From positions 19,607,247 through 19,671,246 of the forward strand of contig ML661885.1 in NCBI GenBank assembly GCA_007570785.1: DNA of 64,000 bases. The letters are read 5' to 3'. The notes under the pieces were generated by a model that was not told the DNA's origin, did no database searches, and saw only the letters and a list, made by a program, of their open reading frames with translations. The translations under genes and the position numbers were made by a program. This DNA is from Antilocapra americana (Eukaryota > Chordata > Mammalia > Artiodactyla > Antilocapridae). This document shows, in pieces, positions 10,850 through 21,986 of the stretch. Every line of letters starts with the position of its first letter. Positions within the stretch are counted from its first letter, which is position 1.

Positions 10850-11882
10850 ATGGGCCTTAATAATTTCTGCCTCCTGGTGTTCATACACTTGGCGGTAGCT
10901 CCCACAGGGAAACAGACTGATGTGTATGATGAAAAGGACCTACTGAAGTGGTGGTGTGTGACTTTTGAAGCTGTCTTAAAATGATGTTGCTACTTACACA
11001 TTGCTCTTTGGAAGTAGTCAGATGTCAGACTTCAAAAAGTCCCCTGGAGTTGATCTTGGATGGCTTTGGCCTGCAGCAGCTTGAAGCAGGGCTTTGGTTC
11101 TGACAGAGATTGAGGTCAGGTTGTGGTGATGAGAACACAGAGTCCTAGCCACTAGACCAGTGATCAGTGAAAAGGCCCTGGTCCTTTGTCTTTGCTGAAA
11201 AAGAATTCCCACAAAGGCAGAAAGTAGTAAAACAAGTATTTATTAGGAGAGAGTACATGGAGAGAGACACACAGGCAACCTCAGAGGGAGAGCTGCTGAG
11301 TTGCAAATATAGTTTGAATTACTTTTATGGGGCATTCTTCCAGGTTTCTTGTGTCCAGTCATTTTGATTTGCCTGATTCAGAGGCTATAGTTGGTATACT
11401 GCGGTCTCCTCCCACGTGTGCACAGGCACTGTTAGCCAAGACGGATTCCATCTAAGAGGCATACGGGTAGTAGCATCAGATAGCATCACTACCATTTGAC
11501 CACCAAGGAGTTTTTCTGAGCACGTGTAGTTGGGGAGGTCTCTTGACTTCGAAAATGAGAAATATGTGGTCTCTTATCTTCTATCTAAGCAAGGCCCAGC
11601 CTCCTCTCTCAATTGCCCTGCTATTGATATTTTGAAGTTTCTATTCACAAAAAATAAACTTTCAATTGCTTTCCCCTGAGGCATACTGTCTACCTTCTGC
11701 CTCAGAGTGTCCTCCTTGGAAAAACTGAGTTCTTCTCCTGACACCAGCACCAACTTGCTATGTGAGTGAATTACCTTGAAAGCAAATCTTCTAACCACAG
11801 TCAAACTTTCAAATAACTGTGACTCTAGCCAGCATCTTGAAATCTCACGAAAATCCCTAAGGCAGAACCACTTCAATTAACT
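10850..11882 (+). mobile_element. MLT1 (ERVL-MaLR) LTR split by a younger LTR
   Basis: Two parts of one ancient MLT1-type LTR. The left part (10850-11013) has the typical 'gggccttaataatttctgcc', 'cctggtgttcatacactt' and 'gtgacttttgaagctg' blocks. The right part (11735-11882) has 'accagcaccaacttgctatg', 'aataactgtgactctagcc' and 'atcttgaaatctcacg'. The combined length (~310 bp) suits a decayed MLT1 LTR of 350-450 bp, and the order and strand agree. About 720 bp of foreign DNA separates them. Assigned from remembered consensus. Confidence 0.68.
11014..11734 (-). mobile_element. Probable ruminant ERV LTR (BTLTR1-like), antisense
   Basis: This insertion into the MLT1 LTR contains a stretch I recognise as a recurrent ruminant endogenous retrovirus LTR in reverse ('cctttgtctttgctgaa', 'agaattcccacaaaggcag', 'agtatttattaggagag'). 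On the minus strand 'tttatt' at 11239-11244 reads as AATAAA, a plausible LTR polyadenylation signal, placing R/U5 toward 11020 and U3 toward 11560. The part at about 11570-11734 is less clear and may be more U3 or internal sequence. There is no gag, pol or env frame, so it is a solo or partial LTR. Exact family unverified. Confidence 0.5.
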
Positions 11883-13384
11883 TTTCTCACATATTAATTC
11901 TGTCTCTGCTGGATTCCTTTCAAAAGAGTCAATTGTACTAAATATTCATAGCTTTCAGCCAGTTCCAAACAACAGAAAACAGAATCAAAACTGCTGGCGA
12001 CAGTTTCATTAAGATTTGTATTCAGAGACATAAAGGTTAAAAGCTTTCCATGGTTACCATTAAATTAAAATATTAACAGAAAAAAATGACAATGTAAGTA
12101 TAACAAAAGACAATACAACTGAAAATAGAGACATGTGACTAGTATGTTGACACACATCGTGTCAAGTAATTAAAAGTCCAGAGTTACCAAACATAGTAAT
12201 ACTAGTACTTAGGCTAGAGTTAGCTTAATTACATACCGTCTATTAATGTCACATAAACAAACATCACTATATGCATTTTTCATCTGTTCTCCCAATTTTT
12301 CATATTTTTTTAAGATTAAATATTTTAATTTGTGTCTAGAAGGCACATTACTAAATGCAGGCATTGGAAAAAGTCTTTGTGTTAGCCAAACAAAAAACGT
12401 AATTTGAAGCTAAGCAATAGGTAGCCATATTGGATTGTTACTATTGTGAGACTGGTGAGATTTTTATGACATTTGTTTTTCCCTGAGGAGTTAAATGTGT
12501 CAGGATGAGATTGCATGTAATGTTTAGTGACAATAGCTTTCTTTAGGTTGTATTGGGCATAATGTCTTGTACTTTAGATATGGAAATCTTTCCATCAAAG
12601 CATTGTAGAGAAGGATATGGAAGCAGCATTTCATTCATACAGTTATTTCTGCACAGAATGTATAATTAAAAGAATTCCAAGTCATGCATTTTTATCCTAC
12701 AAATTCTTACACATATTCTGAGAGGTCTGTAATTAAATCAGAGATTTTGAATGTAATGAAAATAATGTTAATGAAAACTCTATCTCTGGACTTGTACTAT
12801 GTTGATGTCATCTTTCAACATTTTTTTCAGTCTGTAATTAAGTATTTTTGTGTCTATGGAAATAAATCATATCCACTGCACATTTTCTTATTTTTTTTTA
12901 ATATTATACAATGGAGAACACAGTATAATTTTATGATTGCTGATACTGATAATATAATTAAAGAAAATTTGAGAATTGTTCATTCTTGTCTAGATTACTT
13001 AGAATTGTTGACACACTTGACAGGAAAATGCCTAGTGTATTTGAAAATATTTGTCATAGTCAATACTTGAGTTTTATACTAAATAGCCAGTATCATACCT
13101 GCTTTTATCACCTTGGATGCCTTAAGGATTTTCTCTAATGGATATTTTTAAATTGTTATCACAAATTTCTGTTTTTACAAGATAATTTAGCACATTTCCT
13201 ACTTGATGAAAATATTCAAATATTTGTATAAGCAGATAAATGTAAACCTTAGATAAGGAGAGTGGTATCTGCCTCTCATTCTAGCATGAAGGCCCATTTG
13301 CATCAAATGAAAAAAAGAATTTGGGTATGCAAAATAATTTGTGAGAATACTGTACTTCTCAGCTAGAGATGTTAGAAAGTGGAT
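11883..13384. other. AT-rich unique sequence
   Basis: No feature recognised. The longest frame (12684-13070, +, 128 codons) is rich in F, I, Y and N codons expected from AT-rich DNA and shows no domain. Confidence 0.55.
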
Positions 13385-15565
13385 ATCAAGATGATGGTGC
13401 AGGAGAATGCTAAGCTCACCTCTCTTAACAAACACACCAAAAAAGCAAGTACACATGGAGCAATTCTCGCTGAAAACAATATTAAGTCTGGCAAGACAAT
13501 TCTATAATCAAGACTGTAAAGAAAGATGCACACAGAATTTCGTAGGAAGGGAGAAAAAGTTATCTGGTAGGAATTCACACCCTTTATGGGGGTATCCAGA
13601 AGAGAAGGGGCATATGATGGCTCTATGGTCTTCCCTAGAGAGCACAGGCTTTGAGCTATATATTAGGCACATCAGCCCTTGGAATCAGACACCAGGGAGA
13701 TAAGCCCTCTTAGTTGGTTTGAAACTTAGCGGCCTTTACCGAAGGGTTATATGAAACCAAAATTCTGCTCTTGAAGAGTATACATATAGTCTTGCTTTTC
13801 TTGATCACAGCACAGAGGCAGCAGGCTGAAAACTGCCTTGTGTTCTGGAAGGCTTGCTCACCCCAGTTTGTCTCCCAACCTCCTGTTCCATCCCCTCTTG
13901 CTGCTTCTCACTAAGGTGGGGATGCTGTTGCTACTTAGATATTATTGGGCCCCTACCCTGCTTCTATCAGGACAGAGGCAGCCATTGACAGCAAGTATGT
14001 CCCTACTCACATTTAGGAGAAGTGAAACTAGTTTGGGGGAAGGTACTGCCACTGTATATGGAAACAAAAATAACTCCGTTGTGTGGTATCATCAACTCCT
14101 CCAGTGCCTACCCAGCCTTTACCAAGGAGCGCACATCAGGAAAAAGTGCAGCCAGCACAGAACTGTAGATCCAAGGCCTCACATGTTGGCTATGACCCCA
14201 ATCAAAGTGGAGACTACCAAGACACTTGGGAGAAACCCAGCTCCATCAGGGATTGTTACCATAGGACAGTAATAATCACTGAGCATAGGCGGAGCCCAGG
14301 CTTGCACATGAATTTAGCTCTAGGCCCTCCAACATCAGTCCTACTTCCGGATCAAGGTGGTGGCTGACAGCACTCCCTGGAAGATGTGGCATATGCTCAC
14401 TTCAAATCCAACTCTCCTGTCCATTCTGTGGTAGTCACAGAATGAATATGGACGTTATCACACAAGGGTACACCTTTAGGATCAGGATAGGTCTCACCTA
14501 ATTTCCTAGAGACAGACAAAGTTAAACATAAGGGAAAGACAGAGGAATATATTTCAGAAACCAAGAAATAACCTGAAAAGAATCTTGATAAAACAGAGGT
14601 AAATAATTTATTTGATAAAGAGTTCAAAGTAGTAGTAATAAAAAGGCTAACTGAATAGGAGAAAATAATGGACAAGTAGAATGAGAATTTCAACAAAAGA
14701 CTAGAAGATATTAAAAAAGAAACAGAGCTGAAGAATATAATAATTGAAAGGAAAACTCACTAGGAGGAATTAATAATATACTAGGTGATACAGAACAATG
14801 AGTGATCAGAAAGATAATATAATGGAAATCACTTAATCAGAAAAGCACAAAGAATAGCAATTCTTTTAAAAAATGAGGATAGTTTAAACTGGGAAGACAT
14901 CAAGCATCCTAATATTTGCATTACAGTGTCCCAGAAGAAGAGAGATAGGGATATAAAATGTATTTGATAAAATTATGGCTTAAACCTCACCTGAACATGT
15001 AAACAAAATCCAACAACATACAAAGAACATCATACAGCATAAGCAAATTGGGTTTATTTCAGGGGCTCAAGGATGATACAATAGTCACAAATCAATCAAA
15101 TTAAGTGATTTTGCATTAGCAAAAGGAAGAGTAAAAATAATATGTTTATTTCCATAGATTCAGAAAAAGCATTTGACAGAATTCAACATCTATTCATGAC
15201 AAAACTCTCATCAAAACTGGATTAGAAGGAACATATCTCAACATAATAAAGGCTATTTATGACAGTTTCACAGCTGAAATAATACTTAATGAGGAAAAGC
15301 TGAAAGTTTTTCCTCTAAACTCAAGAACATTTAATATAGTATTAGAAGTCCTAACACCAGCAATCAGATAAGAAAAAAAAAAAAGCCATTCAAATTGGAA
15401 GGTAAAAATAAAACTATCAGTATTTGCAAATAACATGATTCTCCATGAAGAAAATTCTAGCATTCACCAAAAATTATTAGAATTAACAAATGAATTCAAC
15501 AAATTACAAGATACATGATTACTACAGAGAAACATGTTACTTTTCTATACACTAACAATGAACTG

Positions 15566-15634
15566 CCAGAAAGAGATAGGGAAAAAAAAAAAAAAAAACC
15601 CTCCAAAAAAAAAAAGAAAAAAAAAAAAAAAAAA
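15566..15634. repeat. A-rich low-complexity block
   Basis: Three consecutive A runs separated by 'ccctcc' and single G within L1 ORF2, probably an expanded A-rich codon stretch. Confidence 0.8.
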
Positions 15635-15996
15635 CCCTTCATAAAATTGAATCAAAAAAGATAAAATAAATACAAAGGAATAAAATTTAACCAAGGAGGG
15701 GAAATACTCTGAAAGCTATGAACTACTAATGAAGGAAATTGAAAATGATGCCAAGAAATCAAAAGATTCCCTATGCTCTTGGGTTGAATATATTAATATT
15801 GTTAAAATAGTCATGCTATCCAAAGCAATCTACAGATTCAGTGAAATCCCTATCAAAATACTCATGACGTTTTTCATAGAACTAGAATAATCTATCCTAA
15901 AATTTGTATGGAATCACAAAAGTCTTAGAACTGACAAGGAAATCTTGAAAAAAAGAAAAAAATTGGACGTATCATACTATCTACCTTCATATTAAA

Positions 15997-16440
15997 CTAT
16001 AAAACCTGATTTTACATATAAATAGTATCATATGATATTTGTTTTTCCTGGTATAGCTTAATTCACTTAGTATGATAATTTTTAGGTTCCTGTCATGTTT
16101 GCTACAAATGGTAAATGAACTTATATACAAAACAGAAATACATTTACAGACACAGAAAACAAGCTTTTGGGTTACCAAAAAGGGAAAGTAGGGGAGCGAT
16201 AAATTAGGAGCCTGGGATTAATATATGTAATTAATATTACATATTATGTTACTACATATAATATAGATAACCAACAACTACCTACTAACGGTACTCAATA
16301 TTTTGTAATAATCTATAAGATAAAATTTGAAAAAATATATTAGTGTATTTATAACTGAATCACTTTGCTATACACCTGAAAATAGCAGAATATTGTAAAT
16401 CAACTTTACTTAAATAAAATAAAACAAAACAAAATCAAAA
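15997..16440 (+). mobile_element. L1 3' end with inverted 5' segment (twin priming)
   Basis: A second, short L1 inserted in the first. Bases 16111-16440 are the sense L1 3' end ('aaatgaacttatatacaaa', 'ggataaattaggagcctgg'-like text, 'aactgaatcactttgctata', ending in an A-rich tail). Bases about 16000-16110 are the immediately upstream L1 sequence in reverse orientation ('ttcacttagtatgataattt' read in reverse). The two pieces are nearly adjacent in the L1 consensus, the signature of twin-primed integration. Host L1 sequence resumes after the A-rich tail with 'acaaaactacagtaat'. The target-site duplication is unclear because the flanks are A-rich. Confidence 0.75.
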
Positions 16441-16807
16441 GTAAAAAAAAAAACACAAAACTACAGTAATAAAAACAGCATTGTACTGACATAAAAATAG
16501 ACATAGAGATTAACACAGTAGAATAAAGGGGCCAGGAAACACACACACCTATGATCAATTAATCTACAAAAATGGAGGCAAGAATATACAGCAAAGAAAA
16601 GACAGTCTCTTCCATAAAGGGTTCTGGGAAAACTAGACATTTATTACATATGAAAATAAATAAGATTAGAACACTTTCTCACACAATATAAACAAATTCA
16701 AAATGTATTAAAGACCTTCATATAAGAACAGATTGCAAAACTCCTAGAGGAAAACAAACAGAACATTCTTTGACATGTAACAATATTTTGATCTGTCTCC
16801 TTTGTGT

Positions 16808-16860
16808 CCACAAGGTCACAAAGAGTTGGACATGACTGAGAGACTAAGCACAGCACAGCA
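16808..16860 (+). mobile_element. Bov-A 3'-end fragment in L1
   Basis: The short sense piece 'cacaaagagttggacatgac' followed by 'tgagagactaagcacag' interrupts L1 ORF2. Confidence 0.8.
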
Positions 16861-17138
16861 ATGGGGGTATATGTTGTTAATATCCAAAATATATAAACAG
16901 CTCATACAGCTAAATATCAAAAACAGAAACAAAATTTTAAATGAGCAGAAGATCTGTGTAGACATTTTTTAAAATTGACATACTGATAATTAACAGGCAC
17001 ATGGAAATAATCCTCAACATCACTGATTTTTAGGGAAATGTAAATCAAAAAAGCAATGATATGTCACTTCACAACCAAGTCTACAAATGGTAAACATTAT
17101 CAAGGATGTGGAGAAAAGGGAGTACTTGTACATTATTG

Positions 17139-17210
17139 CTGTTTAGTCGCTATCATGTCTGACCCTTTGCGACCCCATGGACTGTAGCCCGCCAGGCTCC
17201 TCTGTTCATG
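17139..17210 (-). mobile_element. Bov-A fragment in L1
   Basis: A reverse SINE piece ('tttagtcgctatcatgtctg', 'gactgtagcccgccaggctc'). The interrupted L1 text 'tacattattgctg ... gtaggagtacaaactgg' resumes on its right. Confidence 0.82.
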
Positions 17211-17380
17211 GAACTGGTAGGAGTACAAACTGGTGAAACCTCTATGGGAAACAGTATGGAAATTCCTCAGAAAACTAAAAATAGAACTATTACATGATCC
17301 AGCAATTGCACCCCTGTGTATATATCCAGAAAAAAAATTAAAACACTAATTTGAAAAGCTATATGCAGCTCAATGTTCAT

Positions 17381-17746
17381 TGCTGCTGTTGTTCAGTCAC
17401 TAAGTCATGTCCAACTGTTTGCAACTCCATGCACTGTAGCATGCCAGGCTCCTCTGTCCTCCACTGTCTACTAGAGTTTGTTCAAATTCATATCCATTGA
17501 GTCAGTGACGCTATCTAACCAACTCATCCTCTGCCACGCCATTCAACTTTTGTCTTCAATCTTCCCCAGTATTAGTCTTTTCTAGGGAGTCAGTTCTTCA
17601 CATCAGGTGGTCAAGTATGGAGATTTAGTTTCAACAACAGTCCTAATGAATATTCAAGGTTGACTTCCTTTAAGATTGACGTATTTTATTTCTTTGCAAT
17701 CCAAAGGACTCTCAAGAGTCTTCTCCAGCACCACAATATGAAAGCA
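17381..17746 (-). mobile_element. BovB 3' fragment in L1, with target-site duplication
   Basis: An antisense BovB tail of about 366 bp. An exact 11-bp direct repeat 'tcaatgttcat' flanks it at 17370-17380 and 17747-17757. The 3' end is at the left ('tgctgctgttgttcagtc'); the right boundary is the 5' truncation point. The host L1 reads through cleanly once one repeat copy is removed. There is a few-base overlap ('catcaatg') between the BovB 5' breakpoint and the target. Confidence 0.93.
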
Positions 17747-18030
17747 TCAATGTTCATAGCAGCACTATTTAATAGCCAAGATACTGAAGCAACCCAAGTG
17801 CCTATCAACAGGTGAATGGATAAGGAAGATGAGAAGGGATAAAGAAAGGAATGTTACTCAGTCATGCCATTTTCAGGAATGTGCATGGACCAAGAGAACA
17901 TCATACTTAGGAAAAAGTTGAACAGAGAAAGACAAATATCATATGACTTCACTTTTATGTGGAATATAAAAAATAAAACAGTCAAATGTATGTAAGTAAA
18001 ACAGAGACAGACTCACAGACAGAGAAAACC

Positions 18031-18216
18031 AACACTCTGTGACCACAAGGACTGTAGCCCGCCAGGCTCCTCTGTCCATGGGGATTCTCCAGGCAAGAAT
18101 ACTGGAGTGGGAGGCCATGTGCTCCTCCAGGAGATCTTCCCAACCCAGGGATATAAACTCAGGTCTCCCACATTGCAGTCAGATTCTTTACCATCTGAGC
18201 TGTGAGGGAAGCCCCA
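18031..18216 (-). mobile_element. Bov-tA SINE in L1
   Basis: A reverse SINE opening with 'ctctgtgaccacaaggactg' and ending at 'accatctgagctgtgaggg' (the tRNA-like region). L1 3' sequence continues on the right. Confidence 0.88.
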
Positions 18217-18375
18217 AAAGTATATGAGTAAACCAGAAACAGATAGAGAAAGCAAACTAGTGGGTTACCAATTGAAGAAAGGGGCAGGAGTAAGATAGAG
18301 GTATATGATTAAGACACGTAAACTCATAAGTGTAAAATAGATAAATATTATAATAAGGATATATTGTATAACACA

Positions 18376-20653
18376 GTTCAGTTCAGTTCAGTTCAGTTGC
18401 TCAGTCGTGTCTGACCTTTTGCAAGCCCATGGACTGTAGCACACCAGGCCTCCCTGTCCATCACCAACTTCCGGAGCTTACCCATACTCATGTCCATTGA
18501 GTTGGTGATGCCATCCAACCATCTCACGCTCTGTCATCCCCTTATCCTCCTGCCTTCAATCTTTCCCTGCATCAGGGTCTTTTCAAATGAGTCAGTTCTT
18601 CAAATCAGGTGGCAAAAATATTAGAGTTTCAGCTTCAGCATCAGTCCTTTCAATAAACATCCAGGGCTGATCTCCTTTAGGATGGACTGGTTGGATCTCC
18701 TTGCAGTCCAGGGGACTTTCAAGAGGCTTCTCCAACACCACAGTTCAAAAGCATCAGTTCTTCAGCATTCAGCTTTCTTTGTAGTCCATCTCTCACTTCT
18801 ATACATGACCACTGGATAAACCATAGCCTTGACTAGAGGGACAATTGTTGGCAAAGTAATGTCTCTGCTTTTTCAATATGTAGTCTAGGTTGGTCATAAC
18901 TTCCCTTCCAGGAAGTAAGATTAATCTCATGGCTGCAATCACTATCTGCAGTGATTTTGGAGCCCAATAAAATAAAGTCAGCCTCTGATTCCACAGTTTC
19001 CCCATCTATTTGCCATGAAGCCATGGGACTCGATGCCATAAACTTAGTTTTCTGAATGTTGAGCTTTAAGCCAACTTTTTCACTCTCCTCTTTCACTTTT
19101 ATTAAGAGGCTCTTTAGTTCTTCTTCACTTTCTGCCATAAGGGTGGTATCATCTGCATATCTGAGGTTATTGATGTTTCTCCTAGCAATCTTGATTCCAG
19201 CTTGTGCTTCCTGCAGACCAGCAGGATGTACTCTGATGATAAAGTTATCATGATGTACTCTGCATATAAGTTAAATAAGCAGGGTGACAATATACAGCCT
19301 TGATATACTCCTTTTCCTATTTAGAACCAGTTTGTTATTCCATGTCCAGTTCTAACTGTTGCTTCCTGACTTGCATACAGTTTCTCAAGAGGCAGGTCAG
19401 GTGGTCTTATATTCCCATCTCTTAGAGAATTTTCCACAACTTGTGGTGATCCATACAGTCAAAGGCTTTGGAATAGTCAATAAAGCAAAAATAGATGATT
19501 TTCTGGAACTCTCTTGCTTTTTTGATGATCCAGCAGATGTTGGCCATTTGATCTCTGGTTCCTCTGCCTTTTCTAAATCCAGCTTGAACATCTGGAAGTT
19601 CACAGTTCATGTACTGCTGAAGCCTGGCTTGAAAAATTTTGAGCATTACTTTACTAGCATGTGAGATGAGTGCAATTGTGTGGTAGTTTGAGCATTCTTT
19701 GGCATTGCCTTTCTTTGGGTTTGGAATGAAAACTGACATTTTCCAGTCCTGTGGCCACTGCTGAGTTTTCCAAATTTGTTGACATATCGAGTGCAGCACT
19801 TTCACAGCATCATCGTTTAGAATTTGAAGTAGCTCAACTGGAATTCCATCACCTCCACTAGCTTTGTTCATAGTGATGATTCCTAAAGCCCACTTGACTT
19901 CACATTGTAGGATGTCTGGCTCTAGGTGAGTGATCACAGCATCATGATTATCTGGGTCATGAAGATCTTTTTTTGTATAGTTCTTCTGTGTATTCTTGCT
20001 ACCTCTTCTTAATATCTTCTTCTTCTGTCAGGTCCATACCATGTCTGTCCTTTATTGAGCTCATCTTTGCATGAAATGTTCCCTTAGTATCTCTAATTTT
20101 TTTGAAGAGAACTCTAGTCTTTCCCATTCTATTTTTTCCTCTATTTCTTTGCATCTATCGCTGAGGAAGGTTTTCTTATCTCTCCTTGCTATTCTTTGGA
20201 ACTCTGCATTCAAATGAGTATATCTTTCCTTTTCACCTTTGTTTTTCACTTCTTTTCTTCTCACAGCTATTTGTAAGGCCTCTTCAGACAGTCATTTTGC
20301 TTTTTTGCATTTCTTTTTCTTGGGGACGATCTTGATCCCTGTCTCCTCTACAGTGTTATGAACCTGAGTCCATTGTTCATTAGACACCCTGTCTATCAGA
20401 TCTAGTTCCTTAAATCTATTTCTCAATTCCACTATATAATCATAAGGGATTTGATTTAGGTCATACCTGAATGGTTTAGTGGTTTTCCCACTTTCTTCAA
20501 TTTAAGTCTGAATTTATCTTGTAGCAACATTTTTATTGTCGTTGTGTTGTTGTTGTTTTTTCATACTGTTCATGGTGTTCTAAAGGCAAGAATACTGAAG
20601 CGGTTTGCCATTTCCTTCTCCAATGGACCACATTCAATCAGACCTCTCCACCA
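18376..20653 (-). mobile_element. BovB, long antisense copy with endonuclease deletion
   Basis: A 2.3 kb BovB on the minus strand with its 3' end at 18376 (four 'ttcag' repeats). Reading leftward from 20653 it has the BovB 5' region ('ccatgacccatccatgaag' side, 'ttcatactgttcatgg'). It then jumps at about 20515-20535 directly into sequence just downstream of the endonuclease domain, so most of the endonuclease is deleted. The endonuclease-RT linker and RT core follow. Identity of the 5' part rests on remembered BovB text. The RT core keeps recognisable motifs but frame breaks make it inactive. It meets a second BovB head to head at about 20654. Confidence 0.9.
19422..19937 (-). pseudogene. BovB reverse transcriptase remnant (N-terminal half)
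   Basis: A 171-codon open stretch of the BovB ORF on the minus strand. Visible RT signatures are 'NKASGGDGIP' near residues 23-33 (fingers), 'QAGFRKGRGTRDQ' (about residues 117-129) and motif A 'FIDYSKAFD' (about residues 151-159) with its catalytic aspartate. It encodes target-primed reverse transcription of BovB RNA in intact elements. The frame stops at both ends and the YADD-bearing half (toward 19100) lies in another frame, so no active protein is possible. Confidence 0.85.
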
Positions 20654-21417
20654 TGACCCATCCATGAAGACCTAAAGAGCCTCTTGATGAAAGTGAAAGA
20701 AGAGAGTGAAAAAGTTGGCTTAAAGCTCAACATTCAGAAAACTAAGATCACAGCATCTGGTCACATCACTTCATGGCAAACAGATGGGGAAACAGTGGAA
20801 ACAGTGGCTGACTTTTTTTTTTTCCTGAGCTTCAAAATGACTGCAGATGGTGATTATAGCCATGAAATTAAAAGACAAGCTACTCCTTGGAAGGAAAGTT
20901 ATGACCAACCTAGACAGTATATTGAAAAGCAGACACATTACTTTGTCAACAAAGGTCCATCTAGTCAAGGCTATGATTTTTCCAATAGTCATGTATGGAT
21001 GTAAGAGTTGGACTGTAAAGAAAGCTGAGCACAGAAGAATTGATGCTTTTGAACTGTGGTGTTGGAGAAGCCTCTTGATAGTCCCTTGGACTGCAAGGAG
21101 ATTCAACCAGTCCATCCTAAAGGAGATCAGCCCTGAATATTTACTGGAATGACTGATGTTGAAGCTGAAACTTCAATACTTTGGCCACCTGATGTGAAAA
21201 ACTGACTCATTTGAAAAGACCCTGATGCAGGGAAGGATTGAAGGCAGGAGGATAAGGGGATGACAGAGGATGAGATGGTTGAATGGCATCATTGCCTCAA
21301 TGGATATGGGTTTGGGTGGACTCCGGGAATTGACGATGGACAGAGAGGCCTGGTGTGCTGAGGTTCATCGGGTTGCAAAGAGTCAGACACAACTGAGTGA
21401 CTGAACTGAACTGAACT
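20654..21417 (+). mobile_element. BovB 3' part, sense, head-to-head with previous copy
   Basis: A sense BovB beginning at the 'aagagcctcttgatgaaag' block just after the YADD motif and running to the 3' tail 'gactgaactgaactgaact'. Its coding remnant (20684-21004) shows 'ESEKVGLKLNIQKTK' and 'ITSWQTDGETVETVADF'. The overlap with the neighbouring minus-strand copy is not identical, so the two are separate insertions rather than an inverted duplication of one copy. Confidence 0.9.
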
Positions 21418-21419
21418 AT

Positions 21420-21750
21420 GTTGTTGTTGTATAGTCACTAAATTATTTCTGACTCTTTTGTAACCCCATGGACTGCAGTTAACCAGACTCCTCTGTCCAT
21501 GGGATTTCCCAGGCAAGAATACTGGAGTGGGTTGCCATTTCCTTCTCCAGGGGATCTTTCTGACCCAGGAACTGAACCTGTGTCTCCTGGATGGGCAGAC
21601 AGATTCTTTACCAGCTGAGCACAAGGGAAGCCCAAGAATATACTGGAATGGGTAGCCAATCCTTTCTTCTGCAAATCTTCCCAGCCAAGGAATTGAACTG
21701 GGTTCTCCTGCATTACAGGTGGATTCACCAACTGAGCTATCAGGAAAGCA
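21420..21750 (-). mobile_element. Bov-tA SINE with an extra partial unit
   Basis: A reverse SINE at 21420-21635 ends in the tRNA-like region ('tttaccagctgagcacaagg'). Immediately after it (21635-21750) a second tRNA-like half unit follows ('gaatatactggaatgggtag', 'attgaactgggttctcctgc', 'ccaactgagctatcagg'). This gives a one-and-a-half unit array of the same design as the longer one at 61.9-62.3 kb. Confidence 0.82.
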
Positions 21751-21811
21751 AGTACTATACCATTGGCTAATGCTGTTGCTGTTAAATCAGAGATGCACTG
21801 GACATACAGCG

Positions 21812-21986
21812 CTGTGTAAGTTTAAGATGTATAGCATAATGATTTGACTTACATATATCATGATATAATTATTACAAGTTTAACATCAGCTTATATAGAT
21901 TCATAATATCATCATTATAAAAAAAGAAAAAATATTTTTCTTGCGATGAGAAAGATCAATTCTCTTAACAACTTAGAAATATATCG
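21812..21986 (-). mobile_element. L1M 3'-end segment, fused to U6
   Basis: Read on the minus strand, this is the old L1 3'UTR: 'ttaagagaattgatcttt', an A/T-rich stretch, 'gctgatgttaaacttg', then 'gtaagtcaaatcattatgc' and 'tacatcttaaactta'. It follows the U6 copy directly, in the same orientation. The final L1 A tail is not clear. Confidence 0.65.

Larger units (their letters stand above)
13385..18375 (+). mobile_element. Long decayed L1 with 5'UTR, host of several insertions
   Basis: Sense-strand artiodactyl-type L1. The 5'UTR occupies about 13385-14400 (opening 'gatggtgcaggagaatgc'). ORF1-like sequence follows at about 14400-14985 ('gaggatagtttaaactggg', 'cagtgtcccagaagaagag'). An internal deletion joins this to the ORF2 reverse transcriptase region from about 15000. 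At the RT catalytic site 'tttgcaaataacatg' reads FANNM instead of FADDM, so both aspartates are lost. ORF2 C-terminal sequence continues to about 18375 ('ggatatattgtataacacag'), interrupted by a second L1, Bov-A pieces, a BovB and a SINE. Frameshifts are frequent. The extreme 3' end is lost at the BovB junction. Confidence 0.85.

Noticed and set aside
12684..13070. 128-codon plus-strand open frame
   Set aside because: Composition follows AT-rich DNA (F, I, Y, N, L), with no motif and no neighbouring signals.
13838..14272. 144-codon plus-strand open frame
   Set aside because: Falls in the L1 5'UTR of the decayed copy beginning at 13385; it overlaps a second frame in another phase and has no known product.
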